A DNA stretch of 11,017 nt from Gammaproteobacteria bacterium (lineage in GTDB: Bacteria > Pseudomonadota > Gammaproteobacteria > Pseudomonadales > Azotimanducaceae): positions 1 through 11,017 of the forward strand of contig VXNE01000679.1 of assembly GCA_009840715.1 (NCBI GenBank), read 5' to 3'. The notes beneath the pieces are model-generated. The model worked only from the letters and a program-made list of their open reading frames with translations, was not told the DNA's origin and did no database searches. The stretch's first letter is position 1. Every line of letters begins with the position of its first letter. The translations under genes and the position numbers were made by a program. Shown here one piece after another: positions 6,861-11,017 of the stretch.

Positions 6861-8159
6861 CTAGGACACGAGATCGCGCCGTTGGTGCTTCGCCCCGAGG
6901 AAGAAGTGCACGATGCCCCATGCCATGACGGCAACGCCGAGAATCACCGCATAACGCAGACTTTCGCCTCCGATTTCGGGCGCCAGTAGAGCGCTCGTCC
7001 AACCGACGAGCAACGGACCGGCGCCGTCGCCGACGAAGCTGACCGCGAACATGGAGAGCGCCATGCCCATGGCGCGAAGGTGTGCGGGGAGGACGCTCTG
7101 CATGGCTGACAGGATGGCCCCCACGATGGCTGCCGCCGCGAAACTCGTGAACCCCAGGGCCAGGTAAACGAGTTCGACATCGTCCGAGTAGAACAGGAAG
7201 ATGTAGACAGGGACGATGGCTGCGTAAACGAACCCCGGCAACCAGAGTTCCCAGCGGCGGTCGCGGCGCACCAGCCACGGGGTGCCGAGCGCGCCCAGCA
7301 GCGTGCCGACGAGGCTGCTCAGGCCGGAAATCAGGCCCAGTACCGCGCCGACCTCGGTCAGTGTCAGATCGTGGGTGCGCATGAAGAAAGCGCCTAGCCA
7401 CGCGCCCGCGCCGTTGCTGCCGAAAGCGACGATGCTGTAGGCGACCAACAGGTGGCGCATGGTATTGGGGCGCAGGGCTTGCCGCACCGCCGTGAGCCAG
7501 CCGATGTCGGTGTCGTACGCGAGGGAAGGGTCCTGAAAGCGGCCCCGCACCGGTTCCCGCAGCGTGGCGAAGACGACGATCGCCAGCAGAATGCCCGGTG
7601 CGCCCATGACGTAGAAGGCCACCCGCCAGCCGAACTGGTCGGCGATCACACCGATCAACGCGAGGCCCAGAGTGGCCCCGGTGGTCGCCCCCAGGTTGAA
7701 CAAGCTCAAGCCGCGCGTGCGCGTCTCCGGCGTGTAGTAGTCGCCGAGCATCGACACCGAAGTCGGGTTGCCCCCCGCTTCTCCGATACCGACGACCACG
7801 CGCGTCAGGGTCATCTGCAGGAAACTGGTCACCGTGCCGGCGAGTACCGTGGCGACGCTCCACACGGCGATGCACGCGGACAGCAGACGGACCCGATTGC
7901 GGTTGTCTGCCAGACGCGCAAGGGGAATGGCAAAACACGCGTAGGTGACGCTGAACGCGAACCCGGTGAGCAGGCCGGCCTGGGTATCGGTAAGTGCGAA
8001 CTCGTGCTTGATCGGCTCGATCAGGATCGACAGTCCGGAGCGGTCGAGGTAGTTGAAGCCGCTCGCCAACGCGATCAGGGTCGTCGCGTAGATCAACTCA
8101 CCGCGGCTGACGCTGAATGTGTCGGCCTCCGGAACGGAGTTCGGCGCGGCGTCTGTCAT
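6861..8159 (-). CDS. MFS transporter, spinster-like
   Basis: 432 aa with about twelve membrane segments, the standard size of the major facilitator superfamily. The N-terminal half has NYLDRSGLSILIEPIK at 36-51, GLLTGFAFS at 62-70, and a loop 2-3 motif A variant (ARLADNRNRVRLLS, 81-94). TRVVVGIGEAGGNPTS is at 119-134 and EPVRGRF is at 202-208. These resemble spinster-like MFS proteins, which often lie beside catabolic genes in proteobacteria and move hydrophobic compounds or organic acids. The start is ATG 8159, which overlaps the P450 stop as ATGA, a sign of translational coupling. An open frame runs upstream to 8282, but that part lies inside the P450 gene and is unlike a transporter. Import or export of the P450 substrate or product is the natural inference; the direction is unknown. 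It ends 16 bp from the convergent hydrolase gene. Confidence 0.92.
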   Translation of the reverse strand: MTDAAPNSVPEADTFSVSRGELIYATTLIALASGFNYLDRSGLSILIEPIKHEFALTDTQAGLLTGFAFSVTYACFAIPLARLADNRNRVRLLSACIAVWSVATVLAGTVTSFLQMTLTRVVVGIGEAGGNPTSVSMLGDYYTPETRTRGLSLFNLGATTGATLGLALIGVIADQFGWRVAFYVMGAPGILLAIVVFATLREPVRGRFQDPSLAYDTDIGWLTAVRQALRPNTMRHLLVAYSIVAFGSNGAGAWLGAFFMRTHDLTLTEVGAVLGLISGLSSLVGTLLGALGTPWLVRRDRRWELWLPGFVYAAIVPVYIFLFYSDDVELVYLALGFTSFAAAAIVGAILSAMQSVLPAHLRAMGMALSMFAVSFVGDGAGPLLVGWTSALLAPEIGGESLRYAVILGVAVMAWGIVHFFLGAKHQRRDLVS

Positions 8160-9442
8160 GGCGGTCGCGTCGGGCCGCGACCCCGACGTTTCCCCGACGC
8201 GTTGGGCCGGGGTCTCGCGGTTTGCGTACCGCGCCGGATAGGGAGGGTCTTCAGCGAACGGCTCAGCACGACGCGGTCCCATTCGAATTCGTCCGCGGCA
8301 AGGGTCACGTCAGGGAAACGGCGCAGGAACGCCTCGAGTCCCAGCGCCCCTTCGAGCCGCGCGATGTTGGCGCCCAGGCAGTAGTGGATCGAGTAGCCGA
8401 ACCCCACGTGCCGGTTGGACGGACGGGCGATGTCGAAGATGTCCGGGTCGGTGAAGCGGCGGGGATCGCGGTTGGCGGCGGCCTGCATCAGCAGCACGCG
8501 CTCGCCGGGCTCGATGCGTTCGCCCTCGTACTCGAGCGCCTCGGTGGCCTGGCGCCACATGCCCTTCATGGGTCCGTCGTAGCGCAGGATCTCCTCGACC
8601 GCCGCTGGCATCGCGCCGGGGTCCGCGGCCAGCGCCGCCTTCGCCCGGGGGAACTCCAGGATCGCCTTCAGTCCATTCGCGAGGAGGTTGCGCGTGGTTT
8701 CGTGCCCGGCGAACAGCAGCAGGATGCAGGTGGCGATGATCTCTTCCTCGTCGAGCACGTCGCCGCGTTCCCGCGCGGCGATCAGGTCGGTCACGAGGTC
8801 ATCGCGCGGCCGCGCCCGGCGCTCTGCGATGACGGTGTGCAGGAACTCGGAGAACTCGCGGAAGCCGCGCTCGGCGCGTTCGTGCCGGTCGGGGAGGTGC
8901 ACGGCGCTGAAGAGCAGGGTCAGCATGTCGTCCGACCAGCGGGTGAGGTCGGCGCGATGCTCCGGCGGGACGCCGAAGAGGTGGCAGATGACGCGCACCG
9001 GCAGGGGCCGCGCGAAGCGTTCGACGAAGTCGATATCGCCCCCGGCGCCCACCTCGTCCACCAGTTCGTCCACCAGCCCCGTGATCCAGCCGCGCATGCG
9101 TTCGACCGCCTTCGGGCGAAACGCGTAGTCCGCGAGCTTTCTCAGCCGGGTGTGGCGGGGTGGGTCGGCGAAGACGATCCAGCGGGTCAGAATGTCGGCC
9201 GTGACGCGAACTTCGTCGATGGTGCCGGCCGCCTCGCGCCGTGCGAAGAAACCCGTGACCCGGTCGGAAGAGAGGCGCTGGTCCCGGAACGCTGCCCGCA
9301 CGTCGTCGTAGCGCAGGACGAGCCAGGCCCCGAGGGCGTCGTCGCGATGGATGGGTGCGGTTTCGCGGAGCGCCCCGAGGTAGGCGTAGGGGTCGCGGAC
9401 GGCGCGGTCGCTCAGCAGGTCGGTGACGGTCGGTCGGTTCAC
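8156..9442 (-). CDS. Cytochrome P450 (bacterial soluble class)
   Basis: 428-aa haem monooxygenase; the family inserts one oxygen atom from O2 into a substrate using electrons from a ferredoxin system, which is not encoded in this window. The I-helix motif AGHETT is at 245-250, with the usual acid/Thr pair for O2 activation. The K-helix ExxR is E284-R287 (EILR), a helix C motif DPPRHTRLRKL is at 93-103, and the haem loop FGYSIHYCLG is at 348-357 with axial Cys355. Ser351 replaces the glycine common at that position. The last roughly 25 residues after LKTLPIRRG are Arg/Pro-rich and run beyond the normal end. The GTG start at 9442 has AAAGGAG at 9455-9449, inside the last codons of the preceding gene. 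No membrane anchor is seen, so it is cytoplasmic. The closest relatives look CYP107/CYP109-like, but the substrate cannot be predicted. Confidence 0.95.
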   Translation of the reverse strand: MNRPTVTDLLSDRAVRDPYAYLGALRETAPIHRDDALGAWLVLRYDDVRAAFRDQRLSSDRVTGFFARREAAGTIDEVRVTADILTRWIVFADPPRHTRLRKLADYAFRPKAVERMRGWITGLVDELVDEVGAGGDIDFVERFARPLPVRVICHLFGVPPEHRADLTRWSDDMLTLLFSAVHLPDRHERAERGFREFSEFLHTVIAERRARPRDDLVTDLIAARERGDVLDEEEIIATCILLLFAGHETTRNLLANGLKAILEFPRAKAALAADPGAMPAAVEEILRYDGPMKGMWRQATEALEYEGERIEPGERVLLMQAAANRDPRRFTDPDIFDIARPSNRHVGFGYSIHYCLGANIARLEGALGLEAFLRRFPDVTLAADEFEWDRVVLSRSLKTLPIRRGTQTARPRPNASGKRRGRGPTRPP

Positions 9443-9445
9443 GCC

Positions 9446-9808
9446 CTACTCCTTTCTGGTACCCGAGAACGGCCGCTCCCCCCTGGGCGTGGTGATCATG
9501 CCGGAGACGGTGTCGCCGCTCACGGTGCCGGTGTACGTGAGATTGATCTCACGCAGGAGCGGCCGTACGGTCAGTTCGAAGGAGAAACTCTCCCCGTCCA
9601 CGGCTATCGAAGGGAGCTCCTGCGTACCACGTTCTCCCTCCAGGGTTCCGCGATACCCGTCTCCGGTCCGCTCGATGGTCAGCGTGCTGCGGTTGGTCCC
9701 GCGCTCTCCCTCGCTCGTGAGGGCCCAACTGCCGGCCACCTCCGCGTGGGTCGCGATGCCGATTGCGGCGATCGCCGCGAAGCCCATGGGGCGCAGGACG
9801 TTGTTCAT
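9446..9808 (-). CDS. Small secreted beta-rich protein, first gene of the P450 operon
   Basis: 120 aa. The N-terminus (MNNVLRPMGFAAIAAIGIA) is a clear signal peptide with probable cleavage after THA (residue 22). The mature protein has alternating strands: GSWALT (26-31), STLTIERTGDGYRGTLEG (41-58), ESFSFELTV (73-81), INLTYTGTVSGDTVSGMITT (88-107) and PFSGTRK (113-119). This resembles the small one-domain beta sheets that occur alone or at the end of secreted hydrolases. Three GER motifs (EGERG, EGERG, RGERP) recur at 33-37, 57-61 and 109-113. I cannot name the family with certainty, and no catalytic residues are evident, so binding is more likely than catalysis. The ATG at 9808 is preferred over the long upstream frame because of AAAGGAG at 9822-9816, 7 bases before it, and the signal peptide. 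The P450 begins 3 bases after its stop. Confidence 0.82.
   Translation of the reverse strand: MNNVLRPMGFAAIAAIGIATHAEVAGSWALTSEGERGTNRSTLTIERTGDGYRGTLEGERGTQELPSIAVDGESFSFELTVRPLLREINLTYTGTVSGDTVSGMITTPRGERPFSGTRKE
9449..9455 (-). promoter_or_regulatory. Ribosome-binding site of the P450 within the upstream coding end
   Basis: On the minus strand AAAGGAG covers the last Lys-Glu codons of the small secreted protein, directly before its TAG and 6 bases before the P450 GTG. It supports the GTG start and implies that ribosomes ending the first gene help initiate the second. Confidence 0.7.
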
Positions 9809-9863
9809 CTCTCGACTCCTTTGGCACGGGAAGCAGGCCGTCTCTGGACTGGCCTCCGGTTTC

Positions 9864-9869
9864 ATGTTA
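9864..9869 (-). promoter_or_regulatory. Possible -10 box for the secreted protein-P450-MFS operon
   Basis: Reads TAACAT on the minus strand, about 55 bases upstream of the operon's first ATG. No strong -35 hexamer is visible at ideal spacing. The 166-bp divergent gap is the only room for the operon promoter, so some promoter should lie here, but the exact box is uncertain. Confidence 0.3.
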
Positions 9870-9934
9870 CGCGACACCGTGACCGGGCACATGCCATCGC
9901 CATGGTGGGTCCGACCGTGCCGGCCCGCGCGCGC

Positions 9935-9940
9935 TATGAT
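9935..9940 (+). promoter_or_regulatory. Probable -10 box for the repeat-protein gene
   Basis: TATGAT differs from the consensus TATAAT at one base and lies 35 bases before the ATG at 9975. A poor -35 (CCGACC-like, near 9911-9916) is present at about 18-bp spacing. GGAG at 9962-9965 serves as the ribosome-binding site. If this is the promoter, an alternative ATG at 9939 would lie within the -10 box, which favours the ATG at 9975. Confidence 0.4.
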
Positions 9941-9974
9941 GCGGGCGAACGTCGGTTTTGCGGGAGTGGAAGCG

Positions 9975-10895
9975 ATGAGGAAGTCGAGCGCGACTTTGGC
10001 GTTCTTGCTGGTTGCCGCGGGCGGGCAAGGGGCCGCGGAAGAGGAGATCACCCCGGCGCACGTCTACCAGGCCGTCAGCCAGGTCTCGGCGAACATCGGG
10101 CTGATTGCGGAGGTGATGGGTCGCCCGGAACTGACGACGGAGCCGTGGGTGGTCATCGACGCGCAGCCCCGCCACGTCTACTACCAGGCCCTCACACTGT
10201 TCCGCAAGGCGAATCGCCTCGCCACGGAGCTGGCAGGGGTGGAGCGGCAAACCGTGCCGCCGGTGCTCGGCGACGAGATCGCCCCGGCGGATGTCTTCGC
10301 GGTGGTCGTCCTTGCGCGTGGGCATATCGACGCGGTGCGGGGCGAACTCGGGATGTCTTACGGCGCCGAACAGGCCGCGCTGGAGCCCGGCCGTGAACCG
10401 CGGGACGTGTACCGCGAGATCATCCAGGCCAGCCGGCAACTCAACTTCCTGCTCGACCGCCAGTTCAAACCCGAGGACGTCTATGCTCGTCTCGAGTTGG
10501 CGACCACGTATGTCGCGGGGGCGTTGACGGAGGACGAGTCGGACCCGGTCTACGGAGTGCTGCCGCCCTTCGAGGCCGGGAAGGTACCTGCCGACGTCTA
10601 TCGCCGGGTGCTCGAGTGCCTTGAACTCGCCACCGTGATCGGCGAGAAGCGGGACATCCAGATGCTCCGGCTGAACCTGCGCCGGGAACTGCGACGGCGC
10701 GACATTGCCCCGGCGGACGTCTACGACCTGGCGACGACGCTGCTGTCCGAGTTGGCGTACCTGACGCTGGTGCTGGAAGCGAAGGACGTGCCCGCACAGG
10801 AGATCCCCCGCCCGAAACACATCTTCCCTTCCCATGTGTTTCGCATGGCGGGCATGCTGCAGGACGAACTCGCGCGTCTCGAAGCGAGTATGTAG
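9975..10895 (+). CDS. Secreted protein of eight PxDVY repeats, family unknown
   Basis: 306 aa. Residues 1-21 form a signal peptide (MRKSSATLAFLLVAAGGQGA), with probable cleavage before EEEITP, so the product is exported, probably to the periplasm. No lipobox cysteine is seen in the signal region. The rest is built from eight units, each opening with P-x-[DHE-context]-V-[YF]: TPAHVY 26, QPRHVY 64, APADVF 103, EPRDVY 141, KPEDVY 165, VPADVY 204, APADVY 245, FPSHVF 284. Spacing is 38-41 residues except for one of 24, which suggests that unit four has lost about 15 residues. After each motif comes an amphipathic helix, so I expect an all-helical solenoid or bundle. There is no catalytic motif, and only one Cys (215) in the mature part. 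I do not recognise the family; a binding or scaffold role is a guess. The ATG at 9975 is preferred over an in-frame ATG at 9939 because the signal peptide starts there. Transcribed divergently from the P450 operon. Confidence 0.88.
   Translation: MRKSSATLAFLLVAAGGQGAAEEEITPAHVYQAVSQVSANIGLIAEVMGRPELTTEPWVVIDAQPRHVYYQALTLFRKANRLATELAGVERQTVPPVLGDEIAPADVFAVVVLARGHIDAVRGELGMSYGAEQAALEPGREPRDVYREIIQASRQLNFLLDRQFKPEDVYARLELATTYVAGALTEDESDPVYGVLPPFEAGKVPADVYRRVLECLELATVIGEKRDIQMLRLNLRRELRRRDIAPADVYDLATTLLSELAYLTLVLEAKDVPAQEIPRPKHIFPSHVFRMAGMLQDELARLEASM
10050..10892 (+). repeat. Eight tandem protein-coding repeats (PxDVY units)
   Basis: Repeat motifs begin at about 10050, 10164, 10281, 10395, 10467, 10584, 10707 and 10824. 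The period is about 117 bases (39 codons), with one short interval of 72. Conservation is stronger in protein than in DNA, so the duplications are old and kept by selection rather than recent tandem copies. The best-preserved pair are units three and seven, which share IAPAD at the start. Confidence 0.8.
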
Positions 10896-10927
10896 CAAAC
10901 GCTCCGCGGCCATCGCCCGCCCGGCCG

Positions 10928-10950
10928 CCGGCCCAAGGCCGGGGGGGTTT
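10928..10950 (+). terminator. Possible rho-independent terminator after the repeat-protein gene
   Basis: A 6-bp GC stem (CCGGCC and GGCCGG) closes a CAA loop and is followed by a G run and only three T residues. It lies about 33 bases after the repeat-protein stop. The T tract is short and the G run intervenes, so termination may be weak. Confidence 0.4.
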
Positions 10951-11017
10951 ACACATATGACGCAGCCGCCGAACTTACACGTGGTGAGGTGGGGGGGGGG
11001 CGTGGAGATAAAAAAAA
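10951..11017. other. Non-coding, low-complexity contig end
   Basis: The last 67 bases contain a run of ten G (10991-11000) and end in eight A. Both are unlike the rest of the window, and no coding frame or RNA is seen. They look like assembly or read-end artefacts, so the sequence here should not be trusted. Confidence 0.5.

Noticed and set aside
8117..10396. A 759-codon open frame on the plus strand
   Set aside because: Antisense to the P450 and small secreted protein genes, which have clear motifs, and it also runs through the repeat-protein gene in another frame.
10050..10892. CRISPR or DNA-level tandem array
   Set aside because: The periodicity is in the protein; the DNA units differ at many bases and have no identical repeats with spacers.

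Overview
The window is GC-rich and densely coded, with short gaps, overlapping starts and frequent GTG/TTG start codons. The protein families point to a proteobacterium, probably a gammaproteobacterium or a relative. No rRNA, tRNA or other taxonomic marker is present, so this is inference. The right edge ends in homopolymer runs and looks like a contig end.

Left block (1-5109, all + strand): an oligopeptide/dipeptide-type ABC importer operon. It reads: C-terminal part of a periplasmic substrate-binding protein, two inner-membrane permeases (OppB/DppB-like and OppC/DppC-like), two ATPases (OppD-like and OppF-like), then an unrecognised multi-pass membrane protein. Spacings run from an 8-bp overlap to 16 bp, so it is very likely one transcript. 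The binding protein captures the solute, the permeases form the channel, and the OppD/OppF pair powers transport. The substrate cannot be read from the sequence. The OppD-like ATPase carries a roughly 20-residue insertion whose DNA holds a perfect 9-bp inverted repeat.

Middle (5110-5411): a decayed ParD/ParE toxin-antitoxin module. A 58-aa ORF keeps the start and the C-terminal half of a ParD-type antitoxin but lacks the ribbon-helix-helix domain. It is followed by two out-of-register fragments of a ParE-type toxin.

Right-middle (5412-9808): catabolic or detoxification genes. A Ddn-like deazaflavin (F420)-type reductase (-) is divergent from an epoxide-hydrolase-like alpha/beta hydrolase (+). 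Convergent to the hydrolase is a three-gene minus-strand operon: small secreted beta-rich protein, cytochrome P450, MFS transporter. That operon is tightly coupled: the P450 ribosome-binding site lies in the last codons of the upstream gene, and the P450 stop and MFS start overlap as ATGA. I infer that a small, probably hydrophobic compound is oxidised and moved across the membrane.

Right end (9975-11017): divergent from that operon, a secreted or periplasmic 306-aa protein made of eight repeats of about 39 residues. Each repeat opens with a P-x-[DH]-V-[YF] motif, and I recognise no family. A possible terminator and low-complexity sequence follow. The repeat protein and the unknown membrane protein are the least explained genes here.
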